Source of the DNA: Streptomyces echinoruber
GTDB taxonomy: Bacteria; Actinomycetota; Actinomycetes; Streptomycetales; Streptomycetaceae
Assembly (NCBI RefSeq): GCF_014651135.1
Contig: NZ_BMWH01000017.1
Coordinates: 97,991-161,990 of the forward strand
DNA: 64,000 nt
Direction of reading: 5' to 3'
A model generated the notes under the pieces. It saw only the letters and a program-made list of their open reading frames with translations, was not told the DNA's origin and did not search any database. The position numbers and the translations under genes are program-made. Numbering within the stretch: the first letter of the stretch is position 1; each line of letters begins with the position of its first letter. Shown piece after piece: positions 17,041-25,163 of this stretch.

Positions 17041-18666
17041 ATGTCCGCATCAGCGCCGTCCCCGCCGGTCGTCGTCGACGCCGAGCCCCTGCCGCGGCAG
17101 GAGGAGGTCCTCACCGACGCGGCGCTCGCCTTCGTGGCCGAGCTGCACCGGCGGTTCACACCGCGCCGCGACGAGCTCCTCGCCCGCCGTGCCGAGCGGC
17201 GCGCCGAGATCGCCCGCACCGCCACCCTCGACTTCCTGCCGGAGACGGCCGCGATCCGCGCCGACGACTCCTGGCGGGTCGCGCCCTGCCCGCCCGCGCT
17301 GCAGGACCGCCGGGTGGAGATCACCGGCCCCACCGACCGCAAGATGACGATCAACGCGCTCAATTCGGGCGCGCGGGTGTGGCTGGCGGACTTCGAGGAC
17401 GCCTCCTCCCCCACCTGGCACAACGTGGTCCTCGGCCAGCTCAATCTGATCGACGCCTACACCCGGAACATCGACTTCACGGACCCCGCCTCCGGCAAGT
17501 CGTACGCGCTGCGCCCCGCCGAGGAGCTGGCGACGGTCGTCGTGCGTCCGCGCGGCTGGCACCTGGACGAGCGTCACCTCCGCGACGCCGACGGCCGCCG
17601 GATCCCCGGCGCCCTCGTCGACTTCGGCCTGTACTTCTTCCACAACGCCCGGCGCCTGCTCGACCTCGGCATGGGCCCGTACTTCTACCTGCCGAAGCTG
17701 GAGTCGCACCTGGAGGCCCGCCTCTGGAACGACGTGTTCGTCTTCGCCCAGGACCACCTCGGCATCCCGCAGGGCACCGTCCGCGCGACCGTCCTCATCG
17801 AGACGATCACGGCCGCGTTCGAGATGGAGGAGATCCTCTACGAACTGCGCGACCACGCCTCGGGGTTGAACGCCGGCCGCTGGGACTACCTGTTCTCGAT
17901 CATCAAGAACTTCCGTGACGCGGGACCGGAGTTCGTGCTGCCGGACCGCAACGCGGTCACGATGACCGCCCCGTTCATGCGGGCCTACACCGAACTCCTC
18001 GTCCGCACCTGCCACCGGCGCGGCGCGCACGCGATCGGCGGCATGGCGGCGTTCATCCCCTCCCGCAGGGACCCCGAGGTCAACAGGGTCGCCTTCGAGA
18101 AGGTCCGCGCCGACAAGGACCGGGAGGCGGGCGACGGCTTCGACGGCTCCTGGGTGGCCCACCCCGACCTGGTCCCGATCGCCATGGAGTCCTTCGACAA
18201 GGTCCTCGGCGACCGCCCGCACCAGAAGGACCGCCTGCGCGAGGACGTCGAGGTCGAGGCCGCCGACCTGCTCGCCGTCGGCTCCCTCGACGCCAAGCCG
18301 ACGTACGCGGGCCTGGTCAACGCCGTCCAGGTCGGCATCCGCTACATCGAGGCCTGGCTGCGCGGCCTGGGCGCCGTCGCCATCTTCCACCTCATGGAGG
18401 ACGCGGCCACCGCCGAGATCTCCCGCTCCCAGGTCTGGCAGTGGATCAACGCCGGCGTCGTCCTCGACAACGGCGAGCGGGTCACCGCGGACCTCGCCCG
18501 CAGGGTCGCCGCCGACGACCTCGCGCACCTGCGCGCCGAACTGGGCGAGGATGCCTTCGCGGCCGGCCGCTGGCGGCAGGCGCACGACCTGTTCCTCACG
18601 GTCGCCCTCGACGAGGAGTACACCGACTTCCTCACGCTGCCGGCCTACGAGCGGCTCGAGGGCTGA
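17041..18666 (+). CDS. aceB: Malate synthase A
   Basis: Condenses glyoxylate with acetyl-CoA to malate; here it would assimilate glyoxylate released from ureidoglycolate. The 541-aa length and blocks such as VWLADFEDASSPTWHN, the LPKLESHLEARLWNDVF segment, LIETITAAFEMEEILYEL and GRWDYLFSIIKNF are characteristic of the short (A/AceB) isoform. The start ATG 17041 follows GGGAG. A perfect 16-bp hairpin directly after the gene separates it from a convergent neighbour. The palindrome upstream ties it to the allantoin regulon. Confidence 0.95.
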   Translation: MSASAPSPPVVVDAEPLPRQEEVLTDAALAFVAELHRRFTPRRDELLARRAERRAEIARTATLDFLPETAAIRADDSWRVAPCPPALQDRRVEITGPTDRKMTINALNSGARVWLADFEDASSPTWHNVVLGQLNLIDAYTRNIDFTDPASGKSYALRPAEELATVVVRPRGWHLDERHLRDADGRRIPGALVDFGLYFFHNARRLLDLGMGPYFYLPKLESHLEARLWNDVFVFAQDHLGIPQGTVRATVLIETITAAFEMEEILYELRDHASGLNAGRWDYLFSIIKNFRDAGPEFVLPDRNAVTMTAPFMRAYTELLVRTCHRRGAHAIGGMAAFIPSRRDPEVNRVAFEKVRADKDREAGDGFDGSWVAHPDLVPIAMESFDKVLGDRPHQKDRLREDVEVEAADLLAVGSLDAKPTYAGLVNAVQVGIRYIEAWLRGLGAVAIFHLMEDAATAEISRSQVWQWINAGVVLDNGERVTADLARRVAADDLAHLRAELGEDAFAAGRWRQAHDLFLTVALDEEYTDFLTLPAYERLEG

Positions 18667-18711
18667 GCGGGCCCCTCACCGGCCCGGGGTGACCCCCCGG
18701 GCCCGGGATGC

Positions 18712-18749
18712 CCCCACCGGCCCGGGGTGAGCGCCCCGGGCCGGTGGGG
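18712..18749. terminator. Bidirectional terminator, 16-bp perfect stem
   Basis: CCCCACCGGCCCGGGG (18712-18727) pairs perfectly with CCCCGGGCCGGTGGGG (18734-18749) around a 6-base loop. It lies between two convergent stop codons and abuts the stop of the HipA-like gene at 18750. Confidence 0.82.
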
Positions 18750-19673
18750 TCACCGCCGTCGTTCCAGGTGCACCGACCAGTCCTGTTCCGCCGCCGGCTT
18801 GCCGTGCAGGTCGGGGACCTGCTTGAGCCAGTCCGGGCGGCCCTGCCGAGTGCGTGCGGCGCGCCGGGCGTTCTCGGCGTCGAGTTCCCGGCGGCTGGGG
18901 AAGTCGGTGGGCAGCCAGGCGGACGAGGCCCGCGCCCGCGCGTGGAGGTAGCGGACGTAGGCCTCGCGCACGTCGTCGGGCGTGGCGAAGCCGGGCTCGC
19001 CGGCCAGCCACCGGTCGGGGACGGCGGCGGTGACCTCGCGCAGCAGCCGTTCGGTGACGCGGGGCGCGAGGGCGGCGTCGGCGGCGCGGACGTCCGGGCC
19101 GCAGGGGCCGAGGGCGTGGTGCCGGAAGTCGTAGGTCTTCTCCGGGGCCGAGGTGTCCCAGCGGTGGTGGAAGAGGAGGGCCGCGCCGTGGTCGATGAGC
19201 CACAGGCGCGGGGGCGCGACGCCGAGCGTCGGCCAGACCATCAGGTTGGAGCTGTGGACGGTGCGGTCCACGTTGACCGTGAGGGCGTCCAGCCATACGA
19301 CGCGGCCGGCCTCCACCGGGTCCACGCGGAAGGCGCGGGCGACCTCGGGGGTGAAGTCGCGGGCGCCCGGCAGGTAATCCATGCCCAGGTTCACGCCCGC
19401 GCTGGCGTTCAGCAGGTCGCGTACCTCCTGGTGCGGCTCGTGCGCGCCCAGGGCCGGGTCGAAGCGGGTGAGCACCAGCTCGGGGACGCGCAGGCCCAGC
19501 GCGCGGGCCAGCTCGCCCACGATCACCTCGGCGACCAGCGCCTTGCGCCCCTGCGCGGAACCGGTGAACTTCACCACGTACGTGCCCAGGTCGTCCGCCT
19601 CGACCACGCCGGGCACGGAGCCGCCGGACCTCAGCGGCGCGATGTAGCGGGTCGCGGTGACCTCTCTCAGCAT
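18750..19673 (-). CDS. HipA-family kinase-like protein
   Basis: A 307-aa protein resembling actinobacterial HipA-family kinases: GGSVPGVVEADDLGTYVVKF is the nucleotide-binding beta region, ARALGLRVPELVL follows, then VVWLDALTVNVDRTVHSSNL is the catalytic-loop region and LWLIDHGAALLFHH the metal-binding DxG-like motif (IDHG). HipA proteins phosphorylate protein or tRNA-synthetase targets, but the role of this standalone branch is unknown. No HipB-like antitoxin lies next to it. I also do not see the small DUF3037 partner I would expect from related loci. Start ATG 19673. Confidence 0.77.
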   Translation of the reverse strand: MLREVTATRYIAPLRSGGSVPGVVEADDLGTYVVKFTGSAQGRKALVAEVIVGELARALGLRVPELVLTRFDPALGAHEPHQEVRDLLNASAGVNLGMDYLPGARDFTPEVARAFRVDPVEAGRVVWLDALTVNVDRTVHSSNLMVWPTLGVAPPRLWLIDHGAALLFHHRWDTSAPEKTYDFRHHALGPCGPDVRAADAALAPRVTERLLREVTAAVPDRWLAGEPGFATPDDVREAYVRYLHARARASSAWLPTDFPSRRELDAENARRAARTRQGRPDWLKQVPDLHGKPAAEQDWSVHLERRR

Positions 19674-20087
19674 TTCCCCATGCCGTTCGCCTCTCTGGCC
19701 TCAGAACCCGCGCCCGGCTTCGGAGGTGCGAAGGAGCGGGAACCGCCCGGCATCAGCCCCGGGGAGAATCCGGGGAGTTTCGCCTGGCATGCGGGTCCCC
19801 CCTGCCTTCCGGGCAGTCCGTCGACGGCGGTGCGCCCCTCGCTTCCGGCCTCCGGCCTCCGGCACGAAGTGAGCATGGTAACCGAAGGTGACTGCCGACG
19901 GGGAGTGCCCGAGGCACCGCGCCGAGGCCACGACGGACTCTCCCGTCTCCGGCATGATCGAGGCGCGGATATGCCGTAGCACGGGGCAGCCGTCCTTGTC
20001 GTCCGTGCCGTCCGCACCCTTCTGATCTGCGTGAACACCGGGTGGAAGAGACTCACCGACCGCCTGCTCACCGTAGGGGCGGCGCAT
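19667..20087 (-). pseudogene. Degraded tyrosine-recombinase (phage/plasmid integrase) C-terminus
   Basis: The frame from 20087 contains LRHIRASIMPETGESVVASA, then CLGHSPSAVTFGYHAHFVPE. This matches the catalytic C-terminus of tyrosine integrases (LRH, LGHSS, and the nucleophilic Tyr in GYxAHxxPEAG). After PEAGG the similarity continues only in another frame (about 19800-19720) as AGSEGRTAVDGLPG, the usual ending of Streptomyces integrases. So there is a frameshift, and the N-terminal two thirds are missing. It is a footprint of an integrative element. No intact att site, tRNA or excisionase is visible nearby. Confidence 0.72.
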
Positions 20088-20102
20088 CGGTTCCCTGATG
20101 CG

Positions 20103-21224
20103 TCACCCGTCGGTGTGCGGGGTTGTCGTGGGGGGTTCCACGGGCAGTTCCACGGTGACGAGGAGTCCGCCGGCGGAGCGCGGGGTGAGGGTGAGGGTGC
20201 CGTCGTGTGCGCGGGTGATGGTCTTGACGATGGCCAGGCCGAGGCCGACGCCCGCGTGGTCGGTGTGCAGGCGCTCGGTGCCGCGCCGGAAGGGCTCGGT
20301 GAGTGTCGAGACCAGTTCCGGAGTGAGCTTCTCGCCGGTGTTCTCGACAGTGAGCACCACGGTCTTGGGGCGGACGCCGGTGTTGACCCACACGGTGCCC
20401 TGTTCGGGCAGGTTGTGGACGATCGCGTTGTGCACGAGGTTCGTGGTCAGCTGCAGCAGGAGCGCCTGCGATCCGATCGTGGGGGTGATGTCGCCGGAGG
20501 TCTCGAGGGTGACGCCGTGCTTTTCCGCGAGGGGGAGGAGCGTTTCGGTGGCCTCTTCCACGAGCAGGGACAGGTCGACGGGTTCCCGGGTGAAGGACCT
20601 TTGCTCGGCGCGGCTGAGCAGGAGCAGTGCTTCGGTGAGGTGGATCGCCCGGGTGTTGACGGCGTGGAGGCGGTCGATGACCTCACCGGCGTCGTGGTGC
20701 GGATCGGTGCGGGCCACGTCGAGGAGCGCCTTCGAGATCGCCAGCGGGGTGCGCAACTCGTGAGAGGCGTTGGCCGCGAATCTCCGCTGTTCGGCGACGT
20801 GTGCTTCGAGCCGTGCGAGCATCGCGTCGAAGGCGTCGGCGAGTTCGCGGAACTCGTCCTTGCGGCCCGGTAGCCGGATCCGGTGGGAAAGCGACCCGCT
20901 CGTGGCCCTGCGTGTGGCGTCCGTGATGCGGGTCAGGGGGGCGAGCATGCGGCCGGCGAGGATCCACCCTCCCCCGAGGCCGAACACCAGCAGGAACGCC
21001 AGCACCGCGGCTGCTCTCGGAGCGAAAACGCGCAGGAGGTTGGACCGGATGGGAAAAACACCGTGCAGGGGGGTGTCGGCGGAGACGATGAGCGCACGGT
21101 CGGGGACGTAACGCAGGAGGAACACCCACACCGCCGCGAGCAGCAGGATGCCGGCCGGCATCAGGAATCCGGCGTAGCTGAGGGTGAGTTTGAGGCGAAC
21201 GCTCAACCCGGGTGCTCTATCCAT
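20103..21224 (-). CDS. Two-component sensor histidine kinase (VanS-like class)
   Basis: A 373-aa membrane kinase: transmembrane helices near residues 13-38 and 67-92, a short extracytoplasmic loop of about 28 residues, a HAMP domain (about 92-145), the H-box ASHELRTPL with H155, an N-box LVHNAIVHN, and glycine-rich ATP-binding GVGLGLAIVKTI. The short sensor loop suggests it reads membrane or cell-wall stress and not a bulky ligand. Start ATG 21224 overlaps the end of the response regulator gene, so the two are translationally coupled. Confidence 0.9.
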   Translation of the reverse strand: MDRAPGLSVRLKLTLSYAGFLMPAGILLLAAVWVFLLRYVPDRALIVSADTPLHGVFPIRSNLLRVFAPRAAAVLAFLLVFGLGGGWILAGRMLAPLTRITDATRRATSGSLSHRIRLPGRKDEFRELADAFDAMLARLEAHVAEQRRFAANASHELRTPLAISKALLDVARTDPHHDAGEVIDRLHAVNTRAIHLTEALLLLSRAEQRSFTREPVDLSLLVEEATETLLPLAEKHGVTLETSGDITPTIGSQALLLQLTTNLVHNAIVHNLPEQGTVWVNTGVRPKTVVLTVENTGEKLTPELVSTLTEPFRRGTERLHTDHAGVGLGLAIVKTITRAHDGTLTLTPRSAGGLLVTVELPVEPPTTTPHTDG

Positions 21225-21912
21225 GCTCACCTCCCTTCCCTCCGGCGCCTGCTCCCGTGTCGATGCGGTAGCCGACGCCCGGCACGGTGGCGATGATCCA
21301 GGGTTCGCCGAGGCGCTTGCGCAGTGCCGAGACGGTGATGCGCACGGCGTTGGTGAACGGGTCGGCGTTCGCGTCCCACGCGCGTTCCAGAAGTTCTTCG
21401 GCGCTGACGACACCGCCTTCGGCGGCGACGAGGACGTCGAGCACGGCGAACTGCTTCCTGGTCAACGCCACGTAGCGGCCGTTCCGGTAGACCTCGCGGC
21501 GGAACGGGTCCAGCCGCAGACCCGCGATCTCCCGCACGGGCGGCCTGTGGTGGGCACGTCTGCGGTCGAGTGCTCTGAGCCTGAGCGCGAGTTCCCGGAG
21601 TTCGAAGGGTTTCGTGAGGTAGTCGTCGGCGCCGAGCGCGAACCCGGAGGCCTTGTCGTCGAGCCGGTCGGCCGCGGTGAGCATGAGGATCGGCATGCCG
21701 CTGCCGGAGGCGACGATGCGCCGGGCGATCTCGTCACCGGACGGTCCGGGAATGTCCCGGTCGAGGACGGCGATGTCGTAGGTGTTGATGCTCAGCAGCT
21801 CCACAGCGGTGTCGCCGTCACCGGCGATGTCGGCCGCGATCGCTTCCAGGCGCAGGCCGTCGCGGACGGCTTCCGCCAGATAAGGTTCGTCCTCGACGAT
21901 CAGCACGCGCAT
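21217..21912 (-). CDS. OmpR/PhoB-family response regulator
   Basis: A 231-aa regulator with the receiver acidic pocket E7-D8, phosphoacceptor D51 in VLDRDIPG, the DDYLTKPF lysine, and a C-terminal winged helix with LTRKQFAVLDVLVAAEG and a VRITVSALRKRLG recognition region. It is partner of the downstream kinase and upstream of nothing else on this strand. The start is MRVLIVEDE at ATG 21912; the longer frame upstream lacks a ribosome site. A palindrome at 21930-21946, just before the start, is a candidate autoregulatory site. Confidence 0.9.
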   Translation of the reverse strand: MRVLIVEDEPYLAEAVRDGLRLEAIAADIAGDGDTAVELLSINTYDIAVLDRDIPGPSGDEIARRIVASGSGMPILMLTAADRLDDKASGFALGADDYLTKPFELRELALRLRALDRRRAHHRPPVREIAGLRLDPFRREVYRNGRYVALTRKQFAVLDVLVAAEGGVVSAEELLERAWDANADPFTNAVRITVSALRKRLGEPWIIATVPGVGYRIDTGAGAGGKGGEHG

Positions 21913-21929
21913 ACCGCCGATGCTACGAG

Positions 21930-21946
21930 CCGGCGCATATCGCCGG
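21930..21946. promoter_or_regulatory. Palindrome CCGGCG-CATAT-CGCCGG between response regulator and divergent ORF
   Basis: Six-base perfect arms separated by five AT-rich bases lie 18 bp upstream of the response regulator ATG and about 55 bp before the divergent ORF at 22000. This is a plausible operator for the two-component regulator. Confidence 0.5.
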
Positions 21947-21999
21947 CGTATCGAAAACCGCATACGTGCCGGCAACACCGCGCCGCCTTCACTGGCGGC

Positions 22000-22206
22000 A
22001 TGCTTCGAACCCCACCCTCAGCACGAACAACGTCCCGCCGGGTTCGCCGGCCCCTTGCCCCCGGTCTGATGGTCGTCGCAGCGGTGATCACCGCGGCCTT
22101 CGGCTACCAGGTGCCGAATTCATCGGCCTCCTCGGCCTGCCCGGCCTCCTCGGCCTGCTCGGCCCCACCGTCCTCCCCCGCCCAGGACCCGAGGATGCAG
22201 CGGTGA
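22000..22206 (+). CDS. Small exported-type ORF, probably truncated by a repeat
   Basis: The 68-aa reading frame begins with a basic stretch followed by LAPGLMVVAAVITAAFGYQV, a typical signal peptide or membrane anchor. After about residue 42 the frame runs into the GCCTCCTCGGCCTGC repeat and encodes only Ser/Ala/Cys-rich sequence to the stop. A two-component system reads out divergently next to it, so it may once have been the regulated target. No family is recognisable; it is likely a broken gene. Confidence 0.4.
   Translation: MLRTPPSARTTSRRVRRPLAPGLMVVAAVITAAFGYQVPNSSASSACPASSACSAPPSSPAQDPRMQR
22118..22170. repeat. GCCTCCTCGGCCTGC tandem repeat
   Basis: Three to four imperfect copies of a 15-bp unit containing CTCCTCGGCCTGC. 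It fuses onto the reading frame that starts at 22000. Confidence 0.65.
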
Positions 22207-22229
22207 CCGGCAGCGAGCGAGGACGGACG

Positions 22230-23360
22230 ATGACGCGGGTGGACACGGCGGAGACCGGGCAGGGCCAGGGCGGCGCCGGCCACCCGGACACCGGCTCCGG
22301 CACCCGGCGCGCGGGCATCCGGTGGGCGGGCATCCGGTGGGCGGGCGTCCTGCGGGCGGGCATCCGGCGGGCGATCCGCATCGGCTCCCGACCGGGGCCG
22401 TGGAAGCGCGGCCCGGTGCTCGCGGCGCCGGCACTGCTGCTGGGCCTGCTCATGCTGCTGCACGCGAAGATCCCGAACCGGGTCGGGAATCTCGGCAGTC
22501 TGGTGGAGACCTTCCTGCCGTGGTTCGGCCTGTTCGTCCCGGTGCTGCTGGCCGGGGCGCTGTGGCGCCGTTCCGCCTCCGCGGTGGCCGCGCTGCTGCT
22601 GCCGGTCGCGGTGTGGCTGCACCTCTTCGGCGGGCTGCTCGGCGACAAGTCCCACCCGGGCGGCGACCTCACCGTGGTCAGCCACAACGTCGGCGCCGGC
22701 AACCCCGACCCGGCCGGCACCGCCCGCGACCTGATCGCCTCCGGTGCGGACGTGCTGGCGCTGGAGGAGCTGACCCGGCAGGCCAGGGGCACGTACGAGA
22801 AGGAGCTGGCGAAGGCGTACCCGTACCACACGGTGCTGGGCACGGTCGGGCTGTGGAGCAAGCTGCCGCTGTCGGACACCCGGCCGGTCGACGTCAAGAT
22901 GGACTACGGGCCGCTGGCGGACACCAAGCCGGCCGCGGTCAAGATGACCTACAACCGCGCGCTGCGCACCACGGTGGCCACGGACCGGGGGCCGCTGGCG
23001 GTGTATGTGGCCCACCTGGGGTCCGCGCGGGTGACTCCCAGGACGGGCTTTTGGACGGACTCGCGGGACAGGGGCGCGCAGGCGCTCGGCGAGGCCGTCG
23101 CCGCCGAGCGGAACGAGCGGGTGGTGCTGCTCGGCGACCTGAACGGCACCCTGGACGACCGCGCGTTCGCCGGCATCACCTCGCGGCTGCGCTCGGCCCA
23201 GGACGCGGCCGGGGACGGCTTCGGCTTCAGCTGGCCGGCGAAGTTCCCGGTGGTGCGGATCGACCAGATCCTGGTCCGCGGCGTGAAACCGGAGAGCTCG
23301 TGGACGCTGCCGGCCACGGGCAGTGACCACCTGCCGGTGGCGGCCAGGATCCGCTGGTGA
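22230..23360 (+). CDS. Membrane-anchored endonuclease/exonuclease/phosphatase family protein (VanJ-like)
   Basis: A 376-aa protein. After a low-complexity N-terminus there are three hydrophobic segments (about residues 61-75, 88-108 and 112-132). The endonuclease/exonuclease/phosphatase domain follows: LTVVSHNVGAGNPD, VLALEELT (catalytic Glu), HLGSARVTP, RVVLLGDLNGTLDD (GDxN) and the final TGSDHLPVAARI (SDH). This layout matches VanJ of S. coelicolor, a membrane phosphatase linked to teicoplanin resistance. A VanS/R-like system sits beside it, but no control is shown. The first 50 residues include RRAGIRWAGIRWAG-type repeats from 15-bp DNA repeats. ATG 22230 and GTG 22203 both have good ribosome sites. 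Confidence 0.82.
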   Translation: MTRVDTAETGQGQGGAGHPDTGSGTRRAGIRWAGIRWAGVLRAGIRRAIRIGSRPGPWKRGPVLAAPALLLGLLMLLHAKIPNRVGNLGSLVETFLPWFGLFVPVLLAGALWRRSASAVAALLLPVAVWLHLFGGLLGDKSHPGGDLTVVSHNVGAGNPDPAGTARDLIASGADVLALEELTRQARGTYEKELAKAYPYHTVLGTVGLWSKLPLSDTRPVDVKMDYGPLADTKPAAVKMTYNRALRTTVATDRGPLAVYVAHLGSARVTPRTGFWTDSRDRGAQALGEAVAAERNERVVLLGDLNGTLDDRAFAGITSRLRSAQDAAGDGFGFSWPAKFPVVRIDQILVRGVKPESSWTLPATGSDHLPVAARIRW

Positions 23361-23409
23361 ACACCGCGCGCGGGCCGGGTACGGCAGCCCGAGCCCGCCC
23401 GCGTGCCGG

Positions 23410-24927
23410 TCAGGGTTTCCCGGTGGCCGGCGAGTCCCCGGTGAGCAGCGGGTTCGGCATCCGCCGGTACCGCGCGGCCGCGCCGTCCGCGCGTGTCCAG
23501 CGCAGCAGCAGGTTGGTCTTGCCGGGCACGGCGGGGGCGGTGAGGAGGGCGGTGGCCTCCGGGATGCCGTGCCGGGCCAGTTCGCGGCGGACGGCGGGCC
23601 ACGGGTCGGTGCCGGGGTGGCGTTCGGCGAGCAGGGCGGCGACCTCGCTGAGGTGGTTGACGACCAGGCAGTACACCAGCCGCTCCCACCCGGCGGCGCG
23701 CGGCACCTCCGGCAGCAGCTTGACGCCCTCCGCGTCCCGGAACAGCGCCTGCACCGGCAGCCCGGCGGCGTCGACGGCGACCAGGCAGTTCTGCAGGTGC
23801 GCCTCGACGACGACGCCGTGGCGGGCGAAGGCGTGCAGCACGGGCGGGACGACGTGCCGCAGGTACGCCTCCCACCAGTCGTCCGGGTCGATGGGGCCGT
23901 CGAGCGGGCTGCCGTCGAAGCCCTCCACGAGGCCGGCGGCGAGCAGCGGCGTCGCACCGGGCACGAGGTGGCCGCCGAAGCCGTCGCGGACCAGCACGGC
24001 GAGCTCCTCGAAGGCGAACCGGGCGGTGCGGTAGCCGCGGTCGCTCAGCCAGGCCGCGGGCCCGTCCAGGGCGGCGAACGCGGCCCGCGCGGCGCCGTCG
24101 GTGCGGCGCAGCCGCGTCAGGTCGCGGCGCCACAGGCGGCGGACGTCGTTGGTGATGCGCACGTCCAGGCTGAACTTGACGAACAGGTCCCGCTCGGGGA
24201 CGTACAGCGTGCGCACCGCGGCCGTGGGCCACGCGGTGACGCCGGTGGTGCCGAGCCGGACCAGGCGGCCGTCGGCGAAGGCGGGCGCGAGGGCGTCGGC
24301 GGCGAGGTCGAGCTGCCAGGGGTGGGCGGGCAGCAGCCGGTAGCCGGGCGGGGCCTGGCCGAGCGCGTCCAGCGCCGAGGTGTCGCCCTCCTCGGCGACC
24401 GCGTCCTTGCGCACCCCGAGCAGCGCCAGCGGGAAGCGGGCGTGCGCCTCCGGCGCGTACGGCAGCCAGCTCGCGACCGGTCCGCCGCCGCGCGCCTTGG
24501 GCGCCGGGTGGCAGGGGTGGCCGGTGAGCAGGGACTGCTCGGAGCGCAGGTAGGGGTCGTCGGGCGGGACGGCGTGCCGGCGGGCGGCAAGCAGGGCGGC
24601 CACGGCGTCCCGGCTGTCGATCATCTCGGCGGGCAGCTCGTCGTTGCCGACGCCGGTGTGCCGGCGCAGTTCGTCGGCGGTGAGCTTGACCAGCTCCGTG
24701 TGGTCGAGGCGCCGCCAGCGGCCGGCCCCGTACACCTCCGGCTCGGCGGGCCGCCGGCCGTCGCGCACCCGCAGCAGCCGGTCGCTGCCGGGCAGCCGGT
24801 AGGTGCGGCGCCCGCCGGTGTGCCCGAGCGGCTCGGCCACCTCCCGCAGCAGGCAGGCGAGCAGGGGCGCGGTCGCGTAGGCGTCGGCGCGTTCGGCGAC
24901 GCCGTCGCCGGGGAGCATGAAAGACAC
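23410..24927 (-). CDS. NIS siderophore synthetase (IucA/IucC family) A
   Basis: A 505-aa IucA/IucC ligase that would condense a carboxylate with an amine or alcohol via an acyl-adenylate in siderophore assembly. Family motifs: GHPCHPAPKAR near residue 135, LLPAHPWQLDL, a KFSLDVRITNDVRRLWR segment (binding of the adenylate), and VVVEAHLQNCLVAVD. The C-terminal FhuF-like part is present. GTG 24927 (VSFMLPGDG) is chosen because AAGGGA sits just before it. It is divergent from a second synthetase at 25164. No hydroxylase, decarboxylase or transporter gene accompanies the pair within the window. Confidence 0.87.
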   Translation of the reverse strand: MSFMLPGDGVAERADAYATAPLLACLLREVAEPLGHTGGRRTYRLPGSDRLLRVRDGRRPAEPEVYGAGRWRRLDHTELVKLTADELRRHTGVGNDELPAEMIDSRDAVAALLAARRHAVPPDDPYLRSEQSLLTGHPCHPAPKARGGGPVASWLPYAPEAHARFPLALLGVRKDAVAEEGDTSALDALGQAPPGYRLLPAHPWQLDLAADALAPAFADGRLVRLGTTGVTAWPTAAVRTLYVPERDLFVKFSLDVRITNDVRRLWRRDLTRLRRTDGAARAAFAALDGPAAWLSDRGYRTARFAFEELAVLVRDGFGGHLVPGATPLLAAGLVEGFDGSPLDGPIDPDDWWEAYLRHVVPPVLHAFARHGVVVEAHLQNCLVAVDAAGLPVQALFRDAEGVKLLPEVPRAAGWERLVYCLVVNHLSEVAALLAERHPGTDPWPAVRRELARHGIPEATALLTAPAVPGKTNLLLRWTRADGAAARYRRMPNPLLTGDSPATGKP

Positions 24928-24999
24928 GCGTTCCCTTCGTTCGTCCACGTCCCTGGGGGTTGCCTCCCTGGGGTGACCGCGCCACCGCGGTGCGCGCGG

Positions 25000-25082
25000 T
25001 CAGCGGTCAGTGATCGGCGGTCGGTGATCAATGATCAATGATCGGTGGTCAGTGATCGGCGGTCGGTGATCAGTAATCAGTA
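25000..25082. repeat. GATCGGCGGTCGGTGATCA tandem repeats in the divergent NIS promoter
   Basis: Imperfect 7- to 14-bp units (GATCGGCGGTC, GTGATCA, AATGATC) repeat throughout this stretch, which must contain at least one promoter. I do not see an iron-box-like TTAGGTTAGGCTAACC element. Confidence 0.7.
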
Positions 25083-25163
25083 TGTCCGTATCCGTCTCGC
25101 ACCCGTATCCGTCTCGTCGCACCTGTTGTCGTCACGCCCCATCCGTACCCGAGGAGCCCGATC

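Noticed and set aside
21990..22030. tRNA-like GCTTCGAACCCC sequence, possible integrase attachment site
   Set aside because: No cloverleaf can be built around it. It lies in the start of an ORF, and the similarity is limited to a few bases of a T-loop.
24949..25163. Iron box (DmdR/DtxR site) between the siderophore synthetases
   Set aside because: I looked for TTAGGTTAGGCTAACC-like sequences and found only GATCGGCGGTC-type repeats.
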